DNA from: Bacilli bacterium
GTDB taxonomy: Bacteria > Bacillota_I > Bacilli_A > ML615J-28 > CAG-313
NCBI GenBank assembly: GCA_017411715.1
Contig: JAFQPO010000012.1
Location: 1 to 64,000 of the forward strand
Direction: 5' to 3'
DNA: 64,000 bases
Shown here: in pieces, positions 55,968 to 63,359 of the stretch
Numbering within the stretch: position 1 is the stretch's first letter
How the letters are laid out: each line of letters starts with the position of its first letter
Translations under genes and position numbers: made by a program
The notes under the pieces: generated by a model
What the model was told of the DNA's origin: nothing
The model's database searches: none
Seen by the model: only the letters and a program-made list of their open reading frames with translations

Positions 55968-56741
55968 TTATGCCCAAAATAACCAAATGATACTAGCAAG
56001 AATGAATGTGTATCCCGCAAATATTAATAAACTTTTATTATTGATAATTTTATGAAACCATTTTAAAGAAATATAGGTCGTGAAAAAACAAGTGATGAAT
56101 GAGATAAGATATAAAATAATTGATTCATAATTTAAAAAAATGTTTTTATCAATTAAGCCTTTAACAAAAGTAAAAGATGTTGCGCATGTTGAAACAATCA
56201 TATACATAAAAAAAGAATACTTTAAAACTACTTTCTCATCAATTTTAAGAAGGCTTCCTCCAAATAAAACAGTACCACATCTAGATATACCTGGGGTTAA
56301 GGCAAAGCTTTGAGCAAGACCTAGAAATAAAGCATCTTTATAACTAATTTCGTCTTTTTGTTTTTTCTTAAAAAGAAGTGATGTGAGAACTAAAAAAAGA
56401 GTAGTAATATAAAAACTAATTGAAAGTGATGTTAGATTACTAAGATTAGAGTTAATATGATTGTGAAGAATAATACCAATTATTCCACAAGGGATAGTTG
56501 AAATAAAAAGCTTTATTAAAAATGATTTATTTTCTTTTAAAAATTTGAAATCATTTTTAAAAAATAAACCAACTGCTAGCACACTCGCAAAATTAATTAA
56601 GACTTCAAAAAATAAACTATTTTCTTCTAGTCCTAATAAAATAGCACACAAACTCATATGAGCACTACTACTTATAGGAAGTGGCTCTGTTAATCCTTGG
56701 ATTCCACCTAATAAGATATATTTAATAATTTTTAAAATCAT
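55968..56741 (-). CDS. uppP: undecaprenyl-diphosphatase UppP/BacA
   Basis: This 257-residue integral membrane protein has about eight TM helices and the two BacA motifs QGLTEPLPISSSAHM (usual QGLTEFLPISSSGHL) and LTPGISRCGT (usual PGxSRSG). It dephosphorylates undecaprenyl diphosphate to recycle the lipid carrier of wall synthesis, and can give bacitracin resistance. The E...SSSAH and SR residues needed for catalysis are present, with small changes around them. An AGGTGA site precedes the ATG. Confidence 0.93.
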   Translation of the reverse strand: MILKIIKYILLGGIQGLTEPLPISSSAHMSLCAILLGLEENSLFFEVLINFASVLAVGLFFKNDFKFLKENKSFLIKLFISTIPCGIIGIILHNHINSNLSNLTSLSISFYITTLFLVLTSLLFKKKQKDEISYKDALFLGLAQSFALTPGISRCGTVLFGGSLLKIDEKVVLKYSFFMYMIVSTCATSFTFVKGLIDKNIFLNYESIILYLISFITCFFTTYISLKWFHKIINNKSLLIFAGYTFILASIIWLFWA

Positions 56742-56809
56742 CTTTTCACCTATTTAATTATATGTAAAAAGAAAGTATGTATTCTTACGTAATAATTAAA
56801 ATTAAATAC

Positions 56810-56838
56810 TTGTAAAAAAATCCATTATATGGTATAAT
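56810..56838 (+). promoter_or_regulatory. promoter of the EIIB-like membrane protein
   Basis: TTGTAA (56810-56815) and TATAAT (56833-56838) have a 17-bp spacer; the sequence closely resembles the pheST promoter. Confidence 0.75.
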
Positions 56839-56866
56839 AGTTAAAAATAAACAAAAGGTGATATAT

Positions 56867-57244
56867 ATGAAATTTAATTTAACGAATTTATATTGTGGTT
56901 ATGAAATGCCGCTAGATACACTTGTTGTATTAATTATCTTCGCAGTATTAATTGGATGCTTATTAATTGTTAGCACAATTAAGTTTATTCAAGTATGCAT
57001 GCGTCATGTTAAAAGATCTAAAAAAGCTGGTGTTATTAAATGTGATTATACACCAATCTTTGGTGGTCTTGATAATATTGTTAAAACTGAAAGAAGTTTA
57101 AATCGTATTATGGTTGAAGTTGTTGACCGTGAAAAAGTTGATTTAGAACAATTAAAAGAATTAAAAGTTGGCGTTCAAATTACTGGTAATGTAATTAAGT
57201 GTTCATCTAGTGAAATGGCAGAATCACTTGAAAATATTAAATAA
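56867..57244 (+). CDS. membrane-anchored PTS EIIB-like domain lacking the phospho-cysteine
   Basis: This 125-residue protein has one TM segment (residues 17-40) followed by a basic stretch and a domain (62-124) that follows the glucose-type EIIB pattern: FGGLDNIVKTERSLNRIMV against GGxxNIxxxxACxTRLRV. Ser77 stands at the phosphorylated Cys position, and Arg80 is kept. VVDREKVDLEQLKEL then matches the xxDxxKVDxxxLKxL segment. It cannot carry phosphate on Cys, so a sensor or scaffold role is likelier than sugar transport; that is inference. The ATG at 56867 is used with AAAGGTG upstream. It is monocistronic. Confidence 0.62.
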   Translation: MKFNLTNLYCGYEMPLDTLVVLIIFAVLIGCLLIVSTIKFIQVCMRHVKRSKKAGVIKCDYTPIFGGLDNIVKTERSLNRIMVEVVDREKVDLEQLKELKVGVQITGNVIKCSSSEMAESLENIK

Positions 57245-57245
57245 T

Positions 57246-57273
57246 AGTCTATATTGCCAAAATATAGACTTTT
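57246..57273 (+). terminator. terminator after the EIIB-like gene
   Basis: AGTCTATATT (57246-57255) and AATATAGACT (57261-57270) form a 10-bp stem followed by a short T run. Confidence 0.8.
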
Positions 57274-57475
57274 AATTTAGATATTTAGTTAAATCATTAA
57301 TGAGTGCTTGTTTCTTATTTAGAGGCGCATTTTTCCACCAAATCTCGAATATTATCCCAAGACCAGGCAAAGATGTATCACTAGATAATAAAGAGGCTCC
57401 ATCAACCATTTTCCATAACTCATCAAATGACTTATTGGTAATGGTATTAATCAATGATTGTCTAAGATCTTGCAT
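57272..57475 (-). CDS. sspI: small acid-soluble spore protein, SspI family
   Basis: This is a 67-residue protein. Its second half, LPGLGIIFEIWWKNAPLNKK, matches the conserved SspI core (LPGLGVLFEVIWKNA...). The N-terminal helix MQDLRQSLINTITNKSFDEL and the length (about 70) also agree. SspI is a minor SASP expressed in the forespore. AAGGAGT precedes the ATG. This is the clearest sporulation marker in the window. Confidence 0.85.
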   Translation of the reverse strand: MQDLRQSLINTITNKSFDELWKMVDGASLLSSDTSLPGLGIIFEIWWKNAPLNKKQALINDLTKYLN

Positions 57476-57577
57476 AAGTACTCCTTTATAATAAATAATA
57501 AAATAGAAAATTAATGTTATTATTTATTAATATTATTAATGAAAATAAATGTTTTATACATAGAAAGTAGGTATTAT

Positions 57578-58939
57578 ATGGATTTATTAAAATTAGCCCA
57601 AAGTAAACAAGAAGAAATGGTAAAAGATTTATGTGATCTTTTAAAAATAAAAAGTGTCACTGATATGTCTACATCAAAACAAAATGCGCCATTCGGAGAA
57701 GGAATTAAAGATTGTTTAGAACATTTTTTAGAAATGGCAAAAAAAGATGGCTTTAATACTTTAAATGATGAAGGCTATGCGGGGGTTGTTGAATATGGTA
57801 CATCTGAAGACCTTGTAGGAATATTATGCCATTTAGATGTAGTACCTGCTGGTGGTGTTTGGAAGTATCCACCATTTTCAGCCACTATTGAAGATGGTAA
57901 GATATATGCACGTGGCGCAATGGATGATAAAGGTCCAACAATTGCCGCATACTATGCTTTAAAAATAATCAAAGAATTAGGAATTAAATTAAATAAAAAA
58001 ATTCAAATAATTTTAGGAACTGATGAAGAAACAGGTTGGCGTGGAATTGACCACTATAGTCAAAAATACCAAATGCCAAAACTAGGATTCGCGCCTGATG
58101 CGGACTTCCCTTTAATCTATGGTGAAAAAGGAATCTTTAATGCGTTTTTAGTAGGTGATTTAAATGATGAAATCATTTCAATCGAAGCAGGAGAAAGATT
58201 TAATGTTGTAATTGATGAAGCAACAGTAGTTCTTAAAAACAATCATCAAGACAAATTCAATGAATATTTAACTAACAATAATTTAAAAGGTACTTTCAAA
58301 GAATTAACAAATGGTTATGAATATAAAGTATTTGGCGTAAGTGCCCATGCAATGGAACCATTTAAAGGAATTAATGCGGGGACTCATTTACTATCATTTT
58401 TAAACACAGTTTTAGAAAGTCCATTTATTTCATTTATTGCAAATAATCTACACAATGAACATTTCTTAAAGAAACTTAACCTTGATCTATATCATGAGGA
58501 AATGAAAGAATTAACATGTAATATCGGTATTATTAAAATTGAAAACCAAAAGTTAGTTGTTTCTTTAGATATTAGATACCCAATTGGTTTTGAAGAAAAT
58601 ACTTTTGTCAACCAAATGAATGAAAAATTAAATAACTCAGCACAAATAGTAGTAGTTCAAAATAAAGCTCCTCATTATGTACCAAGAAATTCACAATTAG
58701 TTGAAACATTATATAATGTATATAAAGAATTTACAGGCGATGAAGTTAACGGGCCAAAAACAATTGGTGGTGGCACATACGCAAGAGCTTTAAAAGAAGG
58801 AGTTGCATTTGGAATGGAACTACCAAACCAAGAAAGTGTTGTTCATCAACCAAATGAATATGTCGAAATAAATACTTTAGTAAAAGCAACTGCTATCTAC
58901 GCCAAAGCAATTTTAAAACTTGGAGGCTATGATGCGTAG
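57578..58939 (+). CDS. pepV: dipeptidase PepV (M20 family)
   Basis: This 453-residue M20 metallopeptidase has zinc ligands in ILCHLDVVPAGG (His), YARGAMDDKGPTIA (bridging Asp), TDEETGWRG (catalytic and ligand Glu) and FAPDADFPLIYGEKG (Asp). The C-terminal TIGGGTYARAL and VHQPNEYVEI supply the last ligand. It releases amino acids from Xaa-dipeptides in the cytoplasm, complementing Opp-mediated peptide import. ATG 57578 is preceded by GTAGG; the longer frame from 57539 lacks a ribosome site. trmB starts 8 bp before its stop. Confidence 0.94.
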   Translation: MDLLKLAQSKQEEMVKDLCDLLKIKSVTDMSTSKQNAPFGEGIKDCLEHFLEMAKKDGFNTLNDEGYAGVVEYGTSEDLVGILCHLDVVPAGGVWKYPPFSATIEDGKIYARGAMDDKGPTIAAYYALKIIKELGIKLNKKIQIILGTDEETGWRGIDHYSQKYQMPKLGFAPDADFPLIYGEKGIFNAFLVGDLNDEIISIEAGERFNVVIDEATVVLKNNHQDKFNEYLTNNNLKGTFKELTNGYEYKVFGVSAHAMEPFKGINAGTHLLSFLNTVLESPFISFIANNLHNEHFLKKLNLDLYHEEMKELTCNIGIIKIENQKLVVSLDIRYPIGFEENTFVNQMNEKLNNSAQIVVVQNKAPHYVPRNSQLVETLYNVYKEFTGDEVNGPKTIGGGTYARALKEGVAFGMELPNQESVVHQPNEYVEINTLVKATAIYAKAILKLGGYDA

Positions 58940-59567
58940 ACGTAATGTAAAAAATGCCAAAGAAAGATTACTTGCTCAAGAAGAAGTAATGATTTTTAAT
59001 CCTACTGATTATAAAGGAAAATGGCATGAATTATTTAACAATAACAACCCAATTTATTTAGAAATTGGCATGGGTAAAGGCAAATTTATTATTAAACATG
59101 CACAAACTTATCCTAACCACAATTATTTAGGTTTAGAAAAGTATGATAGTGTAATATTACAAGCAACTACTAAATTACAAGAGTTATCGCTTGATAATTT
59201 AAAACTACTAAATGTTGATGCTAGTAATCTATTAGAAATATTTCAAGAAGGCGAAGTCGATGGTATATACTTAAATTTCTCAGATCCATGGCCAAAAGCA
59301 CGTCATGCGAAAAGAAGATTAACTAGTAAAAAATTTCTTGACATCTACCGTACAATCCTAAAAAAAGATGGCATCATTGAATTCAAAACTGACAATGTTG
59401 ATTTATTTGACTATAGTGTCGAAAGTTTTGAAGAAAATAACTATGAAATATTACATCTAACACGTGACTTACATAGCGAAGCAAAAGATGTCATCACTAC
59501 TGAATATGAAGATAAGTTTTCTTCAAAAGGCAATAATATATGTTTCTTGAAAGCGAGATGGAAATAA
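58932..59567 (+). CDS. trmB: tRNA (guanine-N7-)-methyltransferase TrmB
   Basis: This 211-residue SAM-dependent methyltransferase has LEIGMGKGKF (SAM-binding motif I), NYLGLEKYDSV, VDGIYLNFSDPWPKARHAKRRL (read as NFSDPWPK plus RHAKRRL) and EFKTDN. It methylates G46 of tRNAs. ATG 58932 is favoured over ATG 58929 because GGAGG ends 5 nt before it and homologues start M-R-x-R. It overlaps pepV by 8 bp and the next gene by 1 bp. Confidence 0.96.
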   Translation: MRRRNVKNAKERLLAQEEVMIFNPTDYKGKWHELFNNNNPIYLEIGMGKGKFIIKHAQTYPNHNYLGLEKYDSVILQATTKLQELSLDNLKLLNVDASNLLEIFQEGEVDGIYLNFSDPWPKARHAKRRLTSKKFLDIYRTILKKDGIIEFKTDNVDLFDYSVESFEENNYEILHLTRDLHSEAKDVITTEYEDKFSSKGNNICFLKARWK

Positions 59568-60079
59568 TGAAAAAAGCATACGTTGGTTCACTCAATAAAA
59601 TAAAAGTAGGTGCAACAACTGAAGTATTATCACAATATGGGTATGAAGTAATTGGGATAGATGCTCCATCACAAGTATCTGCTCAACCTATGACTGATGA
59701 TGAAACAATTGAAGGCGCAACTAATCGTGCATTAGGACTTCCAACTGATGGATTAAGAATAGGTCTTGAAGCGGGTGTTATGCTTCATAAAGATACATTA
59801 TTTTTAACCAACTGGGGTGTCTTAATTGATGAAGATGGCAATAGAATTGTTGCGGGGGGGACTAGAATTGCTCTTCCTGATGAAGTTAAAAAAACTTTAT
59901 TTGAAGATGGTCTTGAATTAAGTGATGCAATGGCTAAACACTATAATACAAAAGATATCAAATTCAAAGAAGGAGCAATTGGTTATTTTTCAAATTCGTT
60001 AGTTACAAGAAATGATAACTTTGTTCATATTATTAAATTATTATATGGTCGATATCTATATATGAAAGGATTAAAATAA
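59567..60079 (+). CDS. DUF84/YjjX-like inosine/xanthosine triphosphatase
   Basis: This 170-residue protein starts KKAYVGSLNKIKVGATTEVL. It carries PSQVSAQPMTDDETIEGATN and RIGLEAGV, the DUF84 (YjjX) signatures. Members hydrolyse non-canonical purine triphosphates such as ITP and XTP, cleaning the nucleotide pool. Its start overlaps the trmB stop (TAATG at 59565-59569). It overlaps the next gene by 1 bp in the same way, so the trio is translated as a unit. Confidence 0.87.
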   Translation: MKKAYVGSLNKIKVGATTEVLSQYGYEVIGIDAPSQVSAQPMTDDETIEGATNRALGLPTDGLRIGLEAGVMLHKDTLFLTNWGVLIDEDGNRIVAGGTRIALPDEVKKTLFEDGLELSDAMAKHYNTKDIKFKEGAIGYFSNSLVTRNDNFVHIIKLLYGRYLYMKGLK

Positions 60080-60627
60080 TGAAAGGTTTAATATTATTAG
60101 CAGATTTCTTTGAAGATTCAGAAGCAATCATTACAATTGACTTACTAAGAAGAGCAAAAATTGATGTTGATTTAGTTAGTATCAAAGATACTAAAGAATT
60201 AACTACTCAATCAAACATCAAAGTATTAGCTGATATGACAATTGATGATATTGTCTTAGATGATTATGAATTTATGATTCTACCTGGTGGTAAAGCAGTC
60301 TTTAATACACATTTAGAAAGTGAAATTACTAAAGGATGCATTTATCATTTCGCATTAGAAAATAAACTTGTTGCAGCTATTTGTGCAGCTCCTAGTGTAC
60401 TTGGAGTAATGGGTTTATTACAAGGTAAAAATTATGTATGTTTCCCAGGATGTGAAAATATTGAATTTGGTGGAAATCTAAAAACAGATGAATGCGTAAC
60501 TGATGGCAATATTATAACAGCTAAAGCAGCTGGATCTACATTTATGTTTGCGCATGCTATAATCAAATATTTAAAATCAGAAGAACTTGCAGATCAAATT
60601 TTAAATCAAGTTTATTATCAAAAATAA
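60079..60627 (+). CDS. DJ-1/PfpI family protein
   Basis: This 182-residue protein has the DJ-1 fold: LADFFEDSEAIITIDLLRRA, the FMILPGGKAVFNTH turn, and the nucleophile elbow VAAICAAPSVLG with the reactive Cys. KNYVCFPGCENIEFGGN follows. Family members act as glyoxalase III/deglycase-like or redox sensors; the exact activity cannot be told. Nothing suggests secretion. It is the last gene of the pepV-trmB-DUF84 run. Confidence 0.9.
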   Translation: MKGLILLADFFEDSEAIITIDLLRRAKIDVDLVSIKDTKELTTQSNIKVLADMTIDDIVLDDYEFMILPGGKAVFNTHLESEITKGCIYHFALENKLVAAICAAPSVLGVMGLLQGKNYVCFPGCENIEFGGNLKTDECVTDGNIITAKAAGSTFMFAHAIIKYLKSEELADQILNQVYYQK

Positions 60628-60651
60628 TCAAACTATCATAAGTCTTTTATC

Positions 60652-60680
60652 TTTACAAAAAAGACAATTTATGGTATAAT
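60652..60680 (+). promoter_or_regulatory. promoter of rpsF-ssb-rpsR
   Basis: TTTACA (60652-60657) and TATAAT (60675-60680, preceded by TGG) have a 17-bp spacer. Confidence 0.8.
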
Positions 60681-60750
60681 ATCAAAGCATGAGTTTTTAC
60701 TCATTCCTTGCCTTAACCAATAAGGCTATAAACCATAAGGAGGTGTAAGT
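60681..60750 (+). promoter_or_regulatory. candidate autoregulatory leader of rpsF (S6:S18 type)
   Basis: Hairpin 1 is ATGAGT/ACTCAT (60689-60704) and hairpin 2 is GCCTTA/TAAGGC (60710-60726). The CCTTA of hairpin 2 can also pair with TAAGG (60736-60740) of the rpsF ribosome site. In other Bacillota an rpsF leader binds the S6:S18 complex; this may be a reduced form, but I cannot confirm the conserved core. Confidence 0.4.
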
Positions 60751-61032
60751 ATGAAAAAATACGAAGCTATGTACATCATTCGTCCCGAATTAGACGAAGA
60801 ACAACGTAAAGCAGTGATGGAAGAAGTAAGTGCTACATTTACTAATCACGGATCAGTTGTGTCTGAAGTGAAAGAATGGGGTTTACGTGATTTAGCATAT
60901 GAAATTGCTAAATGCACAAAAGGGTACTATGTTCTTTTAAATGTTGAAGCTACAGTTGAAGCAGTTAATGAATTCAACCGTGTATGTAACATTAAAGAAG
61001 CTGTTATTCGTCACATCATCGTGGCTGAATAG
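60751..61032 (+). CDS. rpsF: 30S ribosomal protein S6
   Basis: This 93-residue protein starts KKYEAMYIIRPELDEEQRKA. VKEWGLRDLAYEIAK and KGYYVLLN are typical of S6. It binds 16S rRNA with S18 in the platform of the 30S subunit. AAGGAGG precedes the ATG. It heads the conserved rpsF-ssb-rpsR operon; ssb starts 10 bp downstream. Confidence 0.98.
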   Translation: MKKYEAMYIIRPELDEEQRKAVMEEVSATFTNHGSVVSEVKEWGLRDLAYEIAKCTKGYYVLLNVEATVEAVNEFNRVCNIKEAVIRHIIVAE

Positions 61033-61042
61033 GAGGTAACAA

Positions 61043-61507
61043 ATGAACAGAGTCGTTTTAGTTGGAAGACTAACTAGAGATCCTGAACTTAGAACTTCAG
61101 GTGGAGGAAATGCTTTCGTAGGATTCACTATTGCGGTTAACAGAACATTCCAATCTGCAAATGGTGAACGTGAAGCTGACTTCATTAATTGTATTGCTTT
61201 TAATAAGCAAGCAGAAAATTTAAATCGTTATATTCGTAAGGGCGGATTAGTTGGTGTTGAAGGAAGAATTCAAACACGTAATTTTACAGGTCAAGATGGC
61301 GTACGTCGTTTTGTGACTGAAGTTGTTTGTGATAACATTCAATTTTTAGAACCAAAACAATCTACTGGAGCATCTAATACTAGTTATTATGAATATTCTC
61401 CATATGATATGCCTCAACAACCTAGACAACCTCAACAACCTAAAAAAGAGCCTTTTAACGACATTCAAAATCAATTCGGTATTACCGATGATGATTTACC
61501 ATTTTAG
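61043..61507 (+). CDS. ssb: single-stranded DNA-binding protein
   Basis: This is a 154-residue protein with an N-terminal OB fold ([57 protein letters not shown]). A Gln/Pro-rich linker ([11 protein letters not shown]) and the acidic tip DDDLPF, the docking site for replication partners, follow. It coats single-stranded DNA in replication and repair. GGAGG precedes the ATG; rpsR starts 11 bp after its stop. Confidence 0.98.
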   Translation: MNRVVLVGRLTRDPELRTSGGGNAFVGFTIAVNRTFQSANGEREADFINCIAFNKQAENLNRYIRKGGLVGVEGRIQTRNFTGQDGVRRFVTEVVCDNIQFLEPKQSTGASNTSYYEYSPYDMPQQPRQPQQPKKEPFNDIQNQFGITDDDLPF

Positions 61508-61518
61508 GAGGTTTGTAT

Positions 61519-61740
61519 ATGGCACAATTCAAAAGACGTAAAAAAACTTGCTATTTCACAGATAATCATATTGAAAAAATCGACTGGAAAGATGTTGATT
61601 TATTAAGACGCTATGTTTCTGACCGTGGAAAAATCTTACCACGTCGTATTACAGGAACTAAAGCTATTTATCAAAGAGAATTAGCAGTAGCAATTAAACG
61701 CGCTCGTCATATGGGTTTATTACCATTTGTTAGAGAATAG
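61519..61740 (+). CDS. rpsR: 30S ribosomal protein S18
   Basis: This 73-residue protein includes [37 protein letters not shown] and the C-terminal [14 protein letters not shown], all diagnostic of S18. ATG 61519 follows AGGAGG; two further codons upstream (TTG TAT) are open but unneeded. It binds S6 and 16S rRNA. It closes the operon. Confidence 0.98.
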   Translation: MAQFKRRKKTCYFTDNHIEKIDWKDVDLLRRYVSDRGKILPRRITGTKAIYQRELAVAIKRARHMGLLPFVRE

Positions 61741-61853
61741 TTTATAACTTGAAACCATACAAACAAAATTCGACAATTTGTACAAAATTTATTCGGCTGT
61801 TTGGATGGCAACTATTTTAAACAAATGTAATAATAACATATAAATAAAAAAAT

Positions 61854-61884
61854 AAAAGCTTGATTTAAACATCAAGCTTTTTTT
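61854..61884. terminator. hairpin terminator downstream of rpsR
   Basis: AAAAGCTTGAT (61854-61864) and ATCAAGCTTTT (61871-61881), then T. It serves rpsR on the plus strand and the relic frame on the minus strand. Confidence 0.8.
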
Positions 61885-61969
61885 CATACTCATTAATATA
61901 ACCCTGAATCTTATTATTATAAATATCTTTATACTTATTTAATAATTCTTCCTCATTATTAATAGCTTC
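61865..61969 (-). pseudogene. C-terminal relic of a protein gene inside the decayed element
   Basis: On the minus strand 34 codons encode EAINNEEELLNKYKDIYNNK, then IQGYINEYEKKLDV and a stop. A TGA lies immediately upstream in frame, so only the tail remains. The sequence is helical and charged; the parent protein, possibly a transposase, cannot be identified. Confidence 0.35.
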
Positions 61970-62253
61970 TCAGCCACCTAACAAGACAAATTTGTCCTAC
62001 CATACTTAAATAGTAGCTCCCAGTGGAACCTTCACTAAAAAACTATCAAAAGATTGTACAAATAGTTCCAACTACGACATAATATTATTGGGTCCCATCA
62101 GTCGGGTAAATTCTGTACAGTTTGGTCTAGATTAGTTTGTATGGTGACAGTATGTGAAATCATACAATTTGCTTTGTAAAAAATCATACAAAACAAATTG
62201 CAAAAACTATTCAAAACAAATGTAATAATAACATTATAAAAAATAACAAAAAC

Positions 62254-62306
62254 AAAAGCTTAACATTATTATGAACAAAGTTAATAATGTTAAGCTTTTT
62301 TATTTA
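62254..62306 (+). terminator. hairpin terminator upstream of the AraC gene
   Basis: AAAAGCTTAACATTATTA and TAATAATGTTAAGCTTTT form a long stem with a short loop followed by T. Apart from this, the element and the direct repeats, I see nothing coding between rpsR and 62372. Confidence 0.82.
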
Positions 62307-62371
62307 TTAATAAAAGCATTTTATATCAAAAAAAATAAAAAAACTTATGATATAATTATATTGGTGATGTT

Positions 62372-63202
62372 ATGAATATATATAATATATTAGAAAAGAC
62401 AATTGAATTAATTGAAAATAATTTATGTAATCATGATTTAAATATTTTATTTTTAGCAAAAAAATTATTTATAAGCCCATATTATTTGCAACGAATATTT
62501 TATTCATTGATAGGAAAAACTATAGGATTATATATAAGGGAAAGAAGATTAACAGAAGCAGGAACAGATATAAAAAATGGTGAAAGAGTTATAGATGTTG
62601 CAGTAAAGTATGGTTATGAATCCCAGGAATCGTTTTCAAGGGCTTTTAAAAATTTTCATGGTGTAAATCCAGGAACTGCAAAAAAAGGTGTGATTATATC
62701 ATGTTTACCAAAGGTAAATATACTTAACTTAATAAAAGGAGAAATTAGTATGAATATTAAAATTGAAAAAGAGAAGGCGTTTAATATTATTGTATTATCA
62801 AAAAAATTTAATGAAGAAACATCTTTTGAAGAAGTACCTAAATTTTGGAATGCATATAATAGTAGTGGATATCAAAATTTTGTACCTCCGATGTTAGGTA
62901 TTTGTATTAATAATGATAAAGGGATAGATTTTGAATATGGAATAGGTAGTTTAAAAGAATATTGTAGTGAAATACCAGAAGGTTTTAAGCAAATTAATAT
63001 TGCAGAACATTTATGGGGTAAATTTTATACTAAAGGTAAAATGCCAAAAGCTATTCAAGATTTATGGAAAGAAGTTATTGAGTGGGTTCAAAATAGTGAA
63101 TATGAACTAGCAGATAACTATGATTTTGAATGTTATTCTGAGGGAGATACTGATAGCGATGATTATGTAAGTGGTATTTGGGTACCATTAATATTAAAGT
63201 AA
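62372..63202 (+). CDS. AraC-family regulator with GyrI-like effector domain
   Basis: This is a 276-residue protein. Residues 1-105 are an AraC double helix-turn-helix (LFLAKKLFISPYYLQRIFYS; ERVIDVAVKYGYESQESFSR; AFKNFHGVNPG). Residues 120-276 are a GyrI/SOUL-like ligand-binding domain (FWNAYNSSGYQNF, IAEHLWGKFYTKG, FECYSEGDTDSDDYVSGIWV). Such fusions regulate efflux or stress genes in response to hydrophobic compounds. ATA and AGA codons are more frequent than in the neighbours, and it lies beside the decayed element, which suggests recent arrival. It has its own TATAAT (62351-62356). Confidence 0.9.
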   Translation: MNIYNILEKTIELIENNLCNHDLNILFLAKKLFISPYYLQRIFYSLIGKTIGLYIRERRLTEAGTDIKNGERVIDVAVKYGYESQESFSRAFKNFHGVNPGTAKKGVIISCLPKVNILNLIKGEISMNIKIEKEKAFNIIVLSKKFNEETSFEEVPKFWNAYNSSGYQNFVPPMLGICINNDKGIDFEYGIGSLKEYCSEIPEGFKQINIAEHLWGKFYTKGKMPKAIQDLWKEVIEWVQNSEYELADNYDFECYSEGDTDSDDYVSGIWVPLILK

Positions 63203-63212
63203 AATTATAGCT

Positions 63213-63239
63213 AAGATCGCTTTTAAGCGGTCTTTTTTA
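63213..63239 (+). terminator. terminator after the AraC gene
   Basis: AAGATCGCTT and AAGCGGTCTT pair with a 2-nt loop, followed by a T run. Confidence 0.82.
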
Positions 63240-63298
63240 AAAAATAGAATTAATAAAACTGATGTTTTATAATAATATTATATTATAGATAGTGTTAT

Positions 63299-63327
63299 TT
63301 GACAATATTGCTTAAATTTGATAAAAT
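63299..63327 (+). promoter_or_regulatory. promoter of brnQ
   Basis: Consensus TTGACA (63299-63304) and TAAAAT (63322-63327) have a 17-bp spacer. Confidence 0.75.
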
Positions 63328-63359
63328 AATGATAATTTATTGTAATTGGAGAAGAATTT

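Larger units (their letters stand above)
61754..62145. mobile_element. decayed inverted-repeat element (MITE-like or IS relic)
   Basis: The 392-bp segment after rpsR is bounded by ACCATACAAAC (61754-61764) and its exact inverse GTTTGTATGGT (62135-62145). Similarity continues inward for about 45 bp (TGTACA-AATTTA-CG-CTG blocks on both sides). Inside are the tail of a minus-strand reading frame and its terminator, but no transposase. This looks like an internally deleted transposon. Target-site duplications are not clear. Confidence 0.45.
61810..62234 (+). repeat. 30-bp direct repeat flanking and entering the decayed element
   Basis: Bases 61810-61839 and 62205-62234 share 28 of 30 positions (ACAAATGTAATAATAACAT core). 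Each is followed by an A-rich stretch and an AAAAGCTT hairpin, and each is preceded at 55-60 bp by GAAA(C/T)CATACAA. The arrangement implies a duplication of about 105 bp. Confidence 0.7.
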
